Positions 10,072 to 18,994 are shown, counted from the first letter of the stretch. The stretch: 64,000 nucleotides of DNA from CBDCUW01 sp963734865 (GCA_963734865.1 CAVTIV010000007.1:186001-250000); one strand, 5' to 3'. Program-made: numbers and translations. The notes: generated by a model from the sequence alone, not told the origin.

Positions 10072-11025
10072 TCACGATTCCGCGGGTGCCAGGGCTGGCG
10101 TCTTTTTGCTGCTGTCGGCCGTCGGCACGGCGTCCGCTTCGAGGTCGCCTAGAGCATATTGAATGCCATCGCACATGTGTTTGAGGATCGCCGGTTTCCA
10201 GAACGTGTCTTCGCGATGGCCAAAGTTAGTGTAGAAGACACGTCCTTCTCCGGCTTGGCGAATCCACGAGACGGGTACTTCACGGGGTCCGTCATTGATG
10301 CGACTGGCGACCGCTTCCTTGCTCATGTCCAGGCTGACCAGCAGTCGCAGCACTTTGAGGCCTTGGTACGTTTTAGGATCGTACTGATAGATCTCGTCAT
10401 AATGCCAAAATCCCTTGCCCTTGAATGCTTGATTGAGCACATGATCGGGGTCATCCAATTTGAATGCCCAGTTGCCGCCAGCGCCCCATGGATGCCCATT
10501 GAATTGTCCACCGACAATCGCGCGGCAAGCCGGGTGATCGCCGAAGTTATCGCTGGCCGCGTGGAATCCGGCCAAGCCTTTGCCGCTGGCGATGAAATCC
10601 AAAAAGGCCTTCTCGTGTTCCGATGTGGGGAACTTCATGTGCGTCGTATTGTTCAGCAGAATGCAATCGTAACGCTCCAGGTTTTCGTCGTTGAACACGT
10701 CGTAGGTATCGGCCAAGTCGACCTCGAAGGCGCCGGTGCGTTTTGCCATTTCCTGGACCGCCAGGTTGGCATAGGGAATCGATGTGTGAATGAATCCTTC
10801 GCATCGGTAGAACATCAGGATCCGCCGTGGCTGCTTTGGCGTCGCGACTGCTTTCTTGGGAACGGCATTGGCAATCAGTTCACGCTGATCATCGGTGATC
10901 GGCTTGAATCGCTCTGCTTTTTTCTGTTCCCAGGCATCGGGCTGTTTGGCGTCGTCTTGAGCGAATGTCGGAGCGACGAATGGAACAGTGGCGATCAACA
11001 GAAGGGTGCAGGCAATGTTTTTCAT
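10072..11025 (-). CDS. ThuA-like domain protein, secreted
   Basis: 317 residues from ATG 11025, chosen because it begins a clean signal peptide (MKNIACTLLLIATVPFVAP ... FAQ). The open frame extends 53 codons further upstream without a plausible leader. The body is a ThuA-like (trehalose utilisation, class I glutamine amidotransferase-like) domain: RRILMFYRCEGFIHTSIPYA, LLNNTTHMKF, GLAGFHAASD, the GGQF..HPWG region, PVSWIRQAGEGRVFYTNFGH. Planctomycetes have many secreted ThuA proteins, thought to act in sugar metabolism, but no reaction is established. It ends 6 bp from the convergent gene before it. Confidence 0.88.
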   Translation of the reverse strand: MKNIACTLLLIATVPFVAPTFAQDDAKQPDAWEQKKAERFKPITDDQRELIANAVPKKAVATPKQPRRILMFYRCEGFIHTSIPYANLAVQEMAKRTGAFEVDLADTYDVFNDENLERYDCILLNNTTHMKFPTSEHEKAFLDFIASGKGLAGFHAASDNFGDHPACRAIVGGQFNGHPWGAGGNWAFKLDDPDHVLNQAFKGKGFWHYDEIYQYDPKTYQGLKVLRLLVSLDMSKEAVASRINDGPREVPVSWIRQAGEGRVFYTNFGHREDTFWKPAILKHMCDGIQYALGDLEADAVPTADSSKKTPALAPAES

Positions 11026-11150
11026 GTTCAGATTCCGGGAGGTTGGGAGATCAGTGCCGAATGGTTGAAAGTATACATGCATGGCGAACGGCTTGTTGCC
11101 GGCAGGTGTTTCCGGGATCCGGTCTCGGCGAGTGGGGTCGTCAAACGCCA

Positions 11151-11260
11151 CCTGGGACTGGCGTCCCAGGCTTTCACATGACATCGCTTCGCGATTCCGC
11201 GAGCATCAGTCGCGGAGCGACGACAGGCGATAGAGCATCACCTCGGACGTGAGTCCGAGG
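11151..11260. repeat. Two perfect 8-bp-stem hairpins, REP-like
   Basis: CCTGGGAC-TGGC-GTCCCAGG (11151-11170) and CCTCGGAC-GTGA-GTCCGAGG (11241-11260) are both perfect stems with 4-base loops, 70 bases apart. Such short GC-rich palindromes look like repetitive extragenic elements. The second overlaps the last codons and stop region of the TPR gene (stop at 11238), so it may also act as its transcript end. Copy number elsewhere in the genome cannot be seen here. Confidence 0.55.
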
Positions 11261-12206
11261 GATGGAGCGACGAATCGCCGGTGCCGGGTCGAATGCTCGG
11301 TGGCAGGCTTTCCAGCGAACCGTTGTCCCGGATCGGGGCGGGGCGTGAACCGTCTGGCTCGCGGTTTCGCGGCGCCGGCAATGTTTCGAGCTGGCTGTCA
11401 TTGATCGTTCCATCGGGGCCCAACAGAACCTGCGGTGGTACGATCGGTTGGTTGCCGCTTTTTCGTGGACTCGTTTGTTGTCCGTCCACATTTTCCTCGA
11501 CCTGCGGACTCAACTCGATGATGTTGTTTTGCAGTCTCTGGTCATCCTTGGCGCGGTCTGCGTCACGGCCCGTGTCGAACTCCGGCGTGTCGGGACCACG
11601 ATCGAGCATGGGATTGAAGTGAAGTGCCAATTGGCGGTCGGCCCAACGTCGCCAATCGGGTCGCGTTTCGATCAGAATCAAATCCTGGAGTTGGGTGACG
11701 AGGATCGGATTATCCTCGCCCATCCGAATGCGTAGCCGGACGAGGTTTCCCAGGAAATAGGGGTTCGTCGGATCCATCTCCACGGCCTGAGTGTAAAGCT
11801 CCATCGCTTCAAAGACTCGGCCGGCAGTTTCGAGCGTCAAGCCAAGATTGTAGTAGACCGCCGGATCCTGAGGCATCAACTCCATCGCCTGCTCGAATGC
11901 CAGCACGGCCTGGTAGAGATTGCCTTGTTCGAAATGCAGCAGTCCGATGTTGTTGTGGGCCGGGCCATAGGATTGATCGGCATCCACCGCTGCCATGAAC
12001 TTGGCCGTTGCACGATCGACATCGCCATGGTCCAACGCTTTCACTCCCAGCAGCGTCAGCCGTGCCGCTTCGGCGGGATTCCGAGAGGCCCGGACATGAA
12101 CGATCGATTCTTTGGGGCCGTTCAGCGAGGCGCAGCCGACCAGCATCGCTACCAGTACAGCGGCAGCGGTGTTTTGCTGGAACGTCGAAGGTTTAGCTCG
12201 CGTCAT
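11238..12206 (-). CDS. TPR lipoprotein at the end of the type II secretion operon
   Basis: 322 residues from ATG 12206, which gives a lipoprotein signal with lipobox VAMLVGC; the longer open frame adds a Pro-rich leader that is unlikely. Residues about 45-190 hold TPR units (GPAHNNIGLLHFEQGNLYQA, DPAVYYNLGLTLETAGRVFE, DPTNPYFLGNLVRLRIRMGE). The rest is a low-complexity, Pro/Arg/Asp-rich tail. It is reminiscent of PilF/PilW-type pilotins, which help secretin assembly. It follows gspM by 108 bp on the same strand, so a secretion role is plausible, but this is inference. The tail is partly encoded by a hairpin repeat. Confidence 0.8.
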   Translation of the reverse strand: MTRAKPSTFQQNTAAAVLVAMLVGCASLNGPKESIVHVRASRNPAEAARLTLLGVKALDHGDVDRATAKFMAAVDADQSYGPAHNNIGLLHFEQGNLYQAVLAFEQAMELMPQDPAVYYNLGLTLETAGRVFEAMELYTQAVEMDPTNPYFLGNLVRLRIRMGEDNPILVTQLQDLILIETRPDWRRWADRQLALHFNPMLDRGPDTPEFDTGRDADRAKDDQRLQNNIIELSPQVEENVDGQQTSPRKSGNQPIVPPQVLLGPDGTINDSQLETLPAPRNREPDGSRPAPIRDNGSLESLPPSIRPGTGDSSLHPSDSRPR

Positions 12207-12314
12207 CCGTGAGGTGTGCCAGGTGTATACCGGTATCCGATCCGCTGCTTGTGTCGGCGCCGGAGTATTGGCAGTGACTTGGGTTCTGCACGTGCGCACG
12301 GAGACCGACAGTTG

Positions 12315-12856
12315 TTATCGGCTTTTCGGGGAAAAGATCATCTGGGTCAAGACCAACTGAGCTACCCATTTTTCCTGATTGCCGTCAGTTGCGCCGCTTT
12401 GCGGCTCAGTCAGTGTGAGGTCGCGGACCATCGTGCCTGTGTCTTGGTCGTGCAGGGCGTCACAGAACGCGATGATTTGGGATAAAGTGGCGGCCGACAA
12501 ATCGATCGTGGTGGGCGCAGCTCGAAGTCACTGCGGTCGATTCGAACGGGATCCGATGGTTGCTCTTTCAGCAGGCTCGACTGGGGCATCCCCGCGGACT
12601 CACGTGCCTGCGAGACTCGGTTGGTGATCTCGGCCGGCGACTCGAGTTGCAGGGCGGCAACTTTGGGCGTCTTGCGAAGCCGATCGATATCCGCCAGTTT
12701 TGCCGAGACTTCTGCGAGGTCCGACTGCGCTTGAGTCAACCGGAGGGCAGCGGACCGCGCCTCGCCGACACTTAGCAACGCGTAGACCGCCAGGATGGCA
12801 ATCGCCAATCCAAATAGAATCCTCCTGCGAGTGGCATCTCGTGCCGCGACGTTCAT
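12315..12856 (-). pseudogene. gspM: GspM-like protein, broken by one frameshift
   Basis: From ATG 12856 (overlapping the gspL stop by 4 bp) the frame encodes a basic start, a membrane helix (ILFGLAIAILAVYALLSVG), a coiled-coil-like stretch and the block up to RIDRSDFELRP. Near 12513 the reading shifts: one base seems to be missing in GTGGTGGGCGC. The next frame continues with TTIDLSAATLSQIIAFCDAL and ends ... WVAQLVLTQMIFSP, the expected GspM-type C-terminus. Joined, it would be about 180 residues, normal for GspM, the inner-membrane partner of GspL. It is either a real loss or a sequencing error. Confidence 0.72.
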
Positions 12857-14223
12857 CCGGCGACCTCGTTGGCAATCGAAATGTTGACGGAAACGTCTGC
12901 TTCGGCAGCGGTCGCCCCTTTTGTTTGGCCGACCCATTTCGCTTCGAGCAGAGACTCGAATGTCTGGGCATCTTTTTGAGTCGTACCGGGGGGTTCGACA
13001 TCGAAACCGGCCGCCGAGAGCGACGTGGCGAGCGCACCGGCATCGACGGGGCTTCGTACTTGCAGATCGAGATCGACGCGTCCATCGAGAATCTTGATGC
13101 GAGTGATTCGGAATCGCACCGTCCCAGGTAGCGCGGATAACAGTTCACGCAGAATGGTTGGCGCCGACACGGGGATGTCGATCTCGGTCGTCGCGCCGCG
13201 TGAACCGAGCACTTTTGTATGTTCGCTTCGCACTCTGCGAAGCAGCGCGCCGGGAACCTGGGAATTGGGGAACGCTTCACGAAAAAGCTGTTGCTGCTGC
13301 GCCCGCACCCCGGCAAGCTGCTGTTCGATTCGCGTGGCTCGCCACCATCCCCCGACCGCCACCGCGAGCAGACAAGTGACGGCGGCCACACCGAGCAAAC
13401 GTATCTGCTTCTGGATTGCCCTCAGTGGATCGCTCGGTCCCAGTGCATCGCGACGCAAGTCGAACCATTTGTTGGACGGATGCGTCAACAACGCGCTGGC
13501 GCCGCGCAGCACCGCCGCATCGGTGCTTTCAGCATGTCGAATCGCACTCGGGTAGACGTCAGCGATGGTCGACTGTTGATTCGCGTCGGATCCCGTTACC
13601 AGTACCGTCTTGGCGTCGCCGCCGTCAAGCAACCGATGACGACGCAGCGGATCAGCGTCGACGCGAAAGTATTTCCAAGCAGCGATCGTCCGATTTTCCA
13701 GCGTGATCGCATCGCATTGATCGTCAGCGACCAGCAGCAGTTCGGTCGTCTCGTCCAATTCGATACTGTCCGAGAGTGCGCGTGCTGCCAATATGGCGCG
13801 AGGTACGATCGATCGCACGGGCAGTCCGGACGATTCCATCGCCTCGGCGATCTTTTTCCACCGCTCGGTCGGCACGGCAACCGCGGCAACCGTCTTTTCC
13901 ATTTGCGATGATGGCACGACCACAAAATCGGCGACCATCGATTCCGCGTCAATCGGCAGATGATCTTCCAGCTCGAAGGCCAACGCGGTGCGGTCACGGA
14001 CATCGATGTCCGCGTTGGGTGAAAGTCGGGCAAAGAAGCAGGATGTGGAATCGGGCGCTAAGATGCAGTTGGGATTCTTGATCCCGCTCCGCTTGGCCAA
14101 CTGATCGGCGCAAGCGGCAAGTTGGCCCGCGTCTTGATCCCCGGTAAGCTGTTCGCTTTCGTCACCGACAACGATCATCCAATCGTTTTGTCGCTCGATC
14201 ACCACACAACCGGGAACACTCAT
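12853..14223 (-). CDS. gspL: Type II secretion protein GspL (PilM/PilN-like)
   Basis: 456 residues. The N-terminal ~250 residues are an actin-like cytoplasmic domain of the GspL/PilM type (ALAFELEDHLPIDAESMVAD and the LLLVADD region). A single membrane helix lies near residues 278-297 (LLGVAAVTCLLAVAVGGWW), followed by a coiled coil (RIEQQLAGVRAQQQQLFREA) and a periplasmic ferredoxin-like domain. GspL links the GspE ATPase to the inner-membrane platform. It overlaps gspC upstream and gspM downstream by 4 bp each. The gene is intact. Confidence 0.82.
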   Translation of the reverse strand: MSVPGCVVIERQNDWMIVVGDESEQLTGDQDAGQLAACADQLAKRSGIKNPNCILAPDSTSCFFARLSPNADIDVRDRTALAFELEDHLPIDAESMVADFVVVPSSQMEKTVAAVAVPTERWKKIAEAMESSGLPVRSIVPRAILAARALSDSIELDETTELLLVADDQCDAITLENRTIAAWKYFRVDADPLRRHRLLDGGDAKTVLVTGSDANQQSTIADVYPSAIRHAESTDAAVLRGASALLTHPSNKWFDLRRDALGPSDPLRAIQKQIRLLGVAAVTCLLAVAVGGWWRATRIEQQLAGVRAQQQQLFREAFPNSQVPGALLRRVRSEHTKVLGSRGATTEIDIPVSAPTILRELLSALPGTVRFRITRIKILDGRVDLDLQVRSPVDAGALATSLSAAGFDVEPPGTTQKDAQTFESLLEAKWVGQTKGATAAEADVSVNISIANEVAG

Positions 14224-14774
14224 GGGTTGCGTCTCCGATTGTTGACTCGCCGGCCAGCGTTACCCTCTGGCGGCTCATTGGTTTCCAATCGGATCGTCGA
14301 TTCATTTCCCATGTACTGCAGTGTGATCTGTTCGGCCTCGATCTGTTGGATACGCACACCCTCGGGTGACAACTCCAGCGACTCGCCGATTCCCTTGACA
14401 TCAAACTCGCCCGATGCGTCGGCGACGATGGCCAGGCTTTGTCCGGAACTGATGATCGTGCCGACGAGGGTCAGATTCAACAGCGGTTTGGTCGACGAGG
14501 GCTTGGGGACGGGTGCCGTTGGAACCTTTGAGATGGGCGCCGTTGCTGGTGGATCGTAAAGTGGACCACGGAGCGACCCGGCAAGACTCGAGTCGATGAC
14601 GTGTCGCGCTGATTGCGGATCGTCCTTGGCAACGACGATTCGCTCCGACGTTCGGGTGGACACCGAATCCGATTCATCGACAGCGGAGGTCGACCATACA
14701 ACGGCAGCCGCGGCGCCGAGCAGACAACTGCCGGCCAGGGCGTAGAGAATTCGTTGCTGAGTCGTAATGTCCAT
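14220..14774 (-). CDS. gspC: GspC-like inner-membrane protein of type II secretion
   Basis: 184 residues: a short cytoplasmic start, one membrane helix (ILYALAGSCLLGAAAAVVW, about 9-27), a linker, and a small beta-rich domain (about 70-160) like the GspC HR domain (PLLNLTLVGTIISSGQSLAI). GspC bridges the inner platform to the secretin. There is no PDZ domain, so it is shorter than proteobacterial GspC. The C-terminal Arg/Asn-rich tail overlaps gspL. Assignment rests on topology, the HR-like strand pattern and position. Confidence 0.7.
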   Translation of the reverse strand: MDITTQQRILYALAGSCLLGAAAAVVWSTSAVDESDSVSTRTSERIVVAKDDPQSARHVIDSSLAGSLRGPLYDPPATAPISKVPTAPVPKPSSTKPLLNLTLVGTIISSGQSLAIVADASGEFDVKGIGESLELSPEGVRIQQIEAEQITLQYMGNESTIRLETNEPPEGNAGRRVNNRRRNP

Positions 14775-14802
14775 TGAAAAGAAGACCGAAAATCAATTGA
14801 AA

Positions 14803-15771
14803 CTAATATGCAAACTTTTGATAACGCGTCACACCTTCCTCGTCACGGTTCATGACCACAAGCTGCTGGAGGGAACCGCCACCCTTTGTCGATGCGTGAA
14901 TCCACAGTGAAAAGTTGGTGCTCGTTTCCGCTAGCAGCGTCGCCAGCTGGTCACGATTGCCGTCATCGGTGACCTCCGTTTGCAGCAACACGCTGACACC
15001 TGCCCGAGGGTTTTTTCGGTGACGTTGCAGCAACCGTCGGGCTCCTCCATCTTGAATGACCGAGCCGACCACCGCCAGAATCGCTTCATCCGAAGCTCGT
15101 CGAAAGTTCAGCTGGCCGTTGCCCCAGCAGGTGATGCCGGTTGTGGCGTTTGGCAGGGCCGCGTCACCACCGAGTTGCCGACCGAGCCGAATGAGATCGA
15201 ACACTTCACCCCAGCTGCGAAATGCGTCCGGAATCTCCCGTTCAACAGCCTCCGGTTGGTTGGGGTCATCCGTCACACGCTGTGATTCGCGAGACAACAA
15301 CAACGGTTTGGTCGCCGGAATGAATTGCGTGGCGGTGGACACGCTCGGTCCGACGATCTCTCGCAGTGCCCGCTCCGTTTTGATCGGACCGGCGTGATGA
15401 TACAACGAATTGAGATTCAGTTTTGCATCCTCATCACCTAACAACAGGTCAAAGGTGACTCCGCCGAGTGACAATGCGGTACGAATGGTTGGCGGTGGCG
15501 GTACGCCGGGAGTTGCCTTGGCGGCCAGTTCTTCACGAACTTGGAAAATCTGGGGCGTTTGCGACAGGATGGCTTTTTCCAACGTCAGCGAACCCCATCG
15601 CTGTTGCAGAGATCGTTGCGCGTCGGCCGCTTGGATTCCACGTCGCAGGCTGACTTTGGCGAGCGTTCCCAGGACGGTGACCACGAACACCGACACCGCT
15701 AACACGACGAGCAATACGTAACCATCACGCCCGTTGTGTGTCCGTCGGCTGTTCCGAGTATTAGCTGGCAT
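14803..15771 (-). CDS. gspK: Type II secretion minor pseudopilin GspK
   Basis: 322 residues. After a basic leader, GYVLLVVLAVSVFVVTVLGT is a pseudopilin-type helix lacking the usual Glu at +5, as is normal for GspK. The large body contains DEDAKLNLNSLYHHAG, the LNLN signature of GspK, then a Cys-Trp-Gly-Asn-rich helical region (GITCWGNGQLNFRRASDEAI). GspK caps the pseudopilus tip with GspI and GspJ. It overlaps gspJ by 11 bp and is followed by gspC after 28 bp. Intact. Confidence 0.85.
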   Translation of the reverse strand: MPANTRNSRRTHNGRDGYVLLVVLAVSVFVVTVLGTLAKVSLRRGIQAADAQRSLQQRWGSLTLEKAILSQTPQIFQVREELAAKATPGVPPPPTIRTALSLGGVTFDLLLGDEDAKLNLNSLYHHAGPIKTERALREIVGPSVSTATQFIPATKPLLLSRESQRVTDDPNQPEAVEREIPDAFRSWGEVFDLIRLGRQLGGDAALPNATTGITCWGNGQLNFRRASDEAILAVVGSVIQDGGARRLLQRHRKNPRAGVSVLLQTEVTDDGNRDQLATLLAETSTNFSLWIHASTKGGGSLQQLVVMNRDEEGVTRYQKFAY

Positions 15772-16315
15772 GATGATGGATCACCTCTTGCCACAACACT
15801 TGACCATGGTCGCCCAACATCGTCACCCGAAAGCTGCCGGGAACCGGCGGCAGACCACCGGTGACAGGATTCTCCAGCAGCGCTTCCTCGGCCGCGGTCT
15901 CTTCCAGCGGTTCGATCTGCAGCGAACCGAATCCGAACCAAACCGGCTCGCCCGATGATCCGCCACTGCCCGATGCGCTACGGATCAGAATCACGCGACC
16001 GCCGGGATCGATCGATTCGTAGCGCACCGATCCGGGTCGCAGGGTTGGATTACCCGAGCGGGCATCCTGGTCGAGGAATCCGTGCAAGGCGACGCCCGAC
16101 GGTGTCACGGCCATCCCCCGGGCGTTCTGAAAGTCACGACGCAGCTGCGCGACCAACTGCGTCGTTGGCCAACGAGTGATTTCGGACTTCGCGAGCTGAT
16201 TCGTTTCTCGGATTGCCGACCACAGAACGGCAAACAGTCCTGCCAGCATCATCGCTGCAAGAACGGCAGATGCCAGCACCTCGATCAGGGTGAATCCATG
16301 ACGTCTTGGTCTCAT
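15761..16315 (-). CDS. gspJ: Type II secretion minor pseudopilin GspJ
   Basis: 184 residues. Leader MRPRRHG is followed by FTLIEVLASAVLAAMMLAGL with Glu at +5, a textbook prepilin peptidase site. The mixed alpha/beta body fits GspJ (QLVAQLRRDFQNARGMAV). It lies between gspI (4-bp overlap) and gspK (11-bp overlap), matching the canonical order, and should be a pseudopilus tip subunit. Intact. Confidence 0.82.
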   Translation of the reverse strand: MRPRRHGFTLIEVLASAVLAAMMLAGLFAVLWSAIRETNQLAKSEITRWPTTQLVAQLRRDFQNARGMAVTPSGVALHGFLDQDARSGNPTLRPGSVRYESIDPGGRVILIRSASGSGGSSGEPVWFGFGSLQIEPLEETAAEEALLENPVTGGLPPVPGSFRVTMLGDHGQVLWQEVIHHHAS

Positions 16316-16758
16316 GATCGCGGCTCCACTACTTCGACAGTGGACAACACTCGCCGCGAACCGTCGACGGTCACTTCGATCAGTTCCAAGCGAATGACTT
16401 GCAGGGGGATATCAGACGGGGCGGTCACGCCCACGATTCGCGTCTGCCAAAACCAATCGGGTCGACCGGAGATTCGGCCACGTCCGGCGCTCGGGATTCC
16501 CTCGCGGCTGCTGCAGAAATGGTGCAACAAGTCGTCCGCGACGGCAACGGCCGCGATTCTGGCGTCGGCATCGCGAAGCTGTTTTTGATGGGCCGAAAAG
16601 GACAACAGTGAACCGACCAGTACGGTGGCCATCAACGTCAGCCCCACGACGACCTCCAGCAGGGTGAACCCGCCGAAAGAATGACGACTGACCAACAAAC
16701 AGGCCTGACCCCTTTTCGGTTTATGACCCCTTTTCGGTTTAGAGCGAGAGGATGGCAT
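16312..16758 (-). CDS. gspI: Type II secretion minor pseudopilin GspI, leader encoded by a repeat
   Basis: 148 residues from ATG 16758. The prepilin site is GG|FTLLEVVVGLTLMATVLVG with Glu at +5. The leader before it is about 30 residues, unusually long, and holds KPKRGHKPKRG, which is encoded by two tandem 18-bp repeats. The start lies inside gspH. The body carries LSFSAHQKQLRDADARIAAV and a short C-terminal sheet, as expected of GspI, a tip subunit. The gene may originally have started closer to the prepilin site, before the repeat arrived (inference). Confidence 0.78.
   Translation of the reverse strand: MPSSRSKPKRGHKPKRGQACLLVSRHSFGGFTLLEVVVGLTLMATVLVGSLLSFSAHQKQLRDADARIAAVAVADDLLHHFCSSREGIPSAGRGRISGRPDWFWQTRIVGVTAPSDIPLQVIRLELIEVTVDGSRRVLSTVEVVEPRS
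16706..16741. repeat. Two tandem 18-bp units containing TGACCCC in the gspH/gspI overlap
   Basis: TGACCCCTTTTCGGTTTA occurs twice in a row without a mismatch. It supplies the gspH stop codon (TTA on this strand) and the Lys/Arg repeat in the GspI leader. The TGACCCC core, preceded by AGGCC, resembles the AAAGGCACTGACCCC repeats next to the RAYT gene at 53-55 kb. Confidence 0.8.
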
Positions 16759-17242
16759 CGACCTCTCCCTCGCTACGCAATGGGATGACTTGCCCGCTGA
16801 GTCCCAGCACGACCAACCAGCGACCACTTTTTCCTCGCTGCAGATGAACCGCGTACGTTGGCGAATGGCCGCGGCGGTTGATGTCCATCGCGACCCTGCC
16901 CGCAGCTGTGACGCGACGCCGCATCCGGATGTCGGTGATTTTGACCCGACCTGGCAGTTGAAATGACCGATCCTCTCGGTTCTCCGGCGAACGGATCGTC
17001 AAGAGCCCTCGGGTGCGATCGATACTCGCTTGCAACGACTGGCCGCTGGTACGCGCATCACGGCGGGCCCGAGCGTCGAACATCTCGATCGTTTCGGCGG
17101 CGCGGTTCAGCTCGTGACGGTCCATGGTTCCGCCGAGCGAGTAGACAGCCAATGATGCCAGAATTGCCAGCACAACCATCACCACGACCAACTCGATCAT
17201 CGTGAATGCGTCGCGCATCATCCTGGGCAGACGCTCAGTCAT
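16739..17242 (-). CDS. gspH: Type II secretion pseudopilin GspH
   Basis: 167 residues. A 12-residue leader ends in Ala, then FTMIELVVVMVVLAILASLA with Glu at +5; Ala at -1 replaces the usual Gly. The body (DRHELNRAAETIEMFDARAR, then beta strands) resembles GspH/FimT pseudopilins. It overlaps gspG by 8 bp. Its stop codon falls within the 18-bp repeat, so the original C-terminus may have been altered there. It should be a minor pseudopilin between GspG and the tip. Confidence 0.78.
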   Translation of the reverse strand: MTERLPRMMRDAFTMIELVVVMVVLAILASLAVYSLGGTMDRHELNRAAETIEMFDARARRDARTSGQSLQASIDRTRGLLTIRSPENREDRSFQLPGRVKITDIRMRRRVTAAGRVAMDINRRGHSPTYAVHLQRGKSGRWLVVLGLSGQVIPLRSEGEVDAILSL

Positions 17243-17792
17243 TGTCGGTTCCCAAAGACTCGCTGGAGAAGTCCTGGTTCTCGCCCTCGCCGCCCTCGCG
17301 TCCGTCGGCGCCCAGCGAAATCACTTCATACGGCTGAGTGCTGCCGGGGCTGATGTACTCATACGGATGCTTCCAGGGATCCTTGGGCAGTTTGTTCAAA
17401 AAACCATCCGGCCAAGTGTCGGTGCCCTGGACCAAGATGTTGAGACCTTCGTCGGTGGTCGGATAACGCCCTTGGTCGGCATAGAAAGTTTCAATCGCTT
17501 TGATGATGTTGGCAATTTCCGATTTCGCGGCGTTCTGTTTCGCCGAGATCAAATAGCCTCGCGTCCGCACGGCGACCAACCCGGCCAACATACCCAGAAT
17601 CACCATCACGACGATCAATTCGACGAGGGAGAAGCCGCGAAGCCCGGGGAATACGTCGGCATGTCGCCCCTGCCAGCCGATGCCCGTCGCCCAAACCTGG
17701 TCACTTCGATTCGATGGTCGGGTTCGATCTGCCGCGATGCCGGGCATCATCTCGGCGGAGCGAGATGGCCACTGGGATGGATCACATGACAT
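17235..17792 (-). CDS. gspG: Type II secretion major pseudopilin GspG
   Basis: 185 residues from ATG 17792. GFSLVELIVVMVILGMLAGL is the prepilin motif, with Glu at +5. The mature protein has the standard GspG core: AAKSEIANIIKAIETFYADQ, GRYPTTDEGLNILVQ, DPWKHPYEYISPG and a C-terminal calcium-loop region. The leader is about 53 residues, far longer than the usual 6-20. Internal ATG codons at residues 15-16 would only partly shorten it. It overlaps gspF by 11 bp. It builds the pseudopilus that pushes substrates through the secretin. Confidence 0.9.
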   Translation of the reverse strand: MSCDPSQWPSRSAEMMPGIAADRTRPSNRSDQVWATGIGWQGRHADVFPGLRGFSLVELIVVMVILGMLAGLVAVRTRGYLISAKQNAAKSEIANIIKAIETFYADQGRYPTTDEGLNILVQGTDTWPDGFLNKLPKDPWKHPYEYISPGSTQPYEVISLGADGREGGEGENQDFSSESLGTDND

Positions 17793-18988
17793 TTCCCGCC
17801 TCCAGGATGGGTAAGATCGTCGCCAACAACAAGAAGCCGACCAGCGCGGCGAGGACAAGAATCAGTGCCGGTTCCAACAGCGCGGTCAATCGCGCCGATG
17901 AAGTTGCCACCTGGGCATCGTAGTCGTCGGCTAAGCGAAACAGCATTTCATCGAGCTTGCCCGATTGCTGTCCCACCGAAAAGACGCGTACCGCCAACGG
18001 TGGAAAGACTTCGGTTTGTTGCAGGGCATCGGCGAACTCTTCACCCGCTGCGATCCGCTGGCCGCACTGGCGAAGTGCTTTTTTGAAGATCACGTTCCCG
18101 GTCGATTTTTCGGCCAGTTCGACCGCACGCGTCAGTTCGACGCCGCTACGAGAGAGCGTGCCGATAATCATTGCGATCCGTGCGACACACTGCTTGACGG
18201 CCATCGGTCCGATCAGCGGCAAACGCAGCAAGGTGCGATGCCAAATCTCTTTGCCCCGCTCGGTTCTTCGTGCGGCAATGAGCCCCAGAATCGCCGCGAC
18301 CGCCGCGACCGCCAACAGCCAACCGTAAGCGAGCAATGTGTCGCTGATCGTTTTGGCAACCACGGTCGGCCAGGGCAAATGATCGATCGTTTCTTGCAAA
18401 TTCTCCAGCAATGGCGGCAGCACCGACGTCATCAAGAACAGTGCCGCCGCGGTCCCAAAACAGATCAGAAACAGGGGATAGACCATGGCCGTGGTGACCG
18501 AATCTCGAAGCTTCAGTTGCTTCTGTTTGAATTGGGCAAGCTCGTTCAATACCGTGTCGAGGGTTCCGGAGTTCTCGCCGACTTCGACCATATGGACCGA
18601 GGCGGGATCGAACAAGTCGGGTCGCCCAGCGAGCGATTCGGCTAGCGACGAGCCGGCGGCAACCTTGTCGCGGACCCCCAACAGCGCGGTTCGGAATGAT
18701 CCCTGGTTTTGGTCGGCGAGTGTGTCCAATGCATCGAGCATCGGAATCCCAGCGTGCAGCAGCATCGCCATCTCGTGCACCGCCGTTGCCCATTGCGTTT
18801 TCGTCGAGACCAGCGAAAACCGTGGCCGCCAGATCGGCTGCGATTTGCTGGCACACTCGGCGAGCTTGCGGACACGAACGCCATTGCCACGGAGTTTGTC
18901 CCTGGCTTGGCGCGGACTATCCGCGGCGACCGTGCCACGCACGGTCGGTTGCTTCGCGATTCACACCGGTATAGGAAAAAACTGCCAT
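17782..18988 (-). pseudogene. gspF: Type II secretion platform protein GspF, frameshift near its start
   Basis: From ATG 18988 one frame reads MAVFSYTGVNREATD, a typical GspF start. After about 15 codons (near 18943) the match moves to another frame: VRGTVAADSPRQARDKL. One extra C in GACCGTGCG explains this. The rest is a complete GspF of about 386 residues: two T2SSF domains (MAMLLHAGIPMLDALDTLAD; ARIAMIIGTLSRSGVELTRA) with membrane helices near 150-175, 205-225 and the C-terminus. It lies 6 bp after gspE. A shorter product from ATG 18942 could still be made, lacking the first ~16 residues. Confidence 0.75.
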
Positions 18989-18994
18989 TTCGTT

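Noticed and set aside
10159..11181. 340-codon plus-strand open frame
   Set aside because: Antisense to the ThuA-domain gene, which has a signal peptide and conserved blocks.
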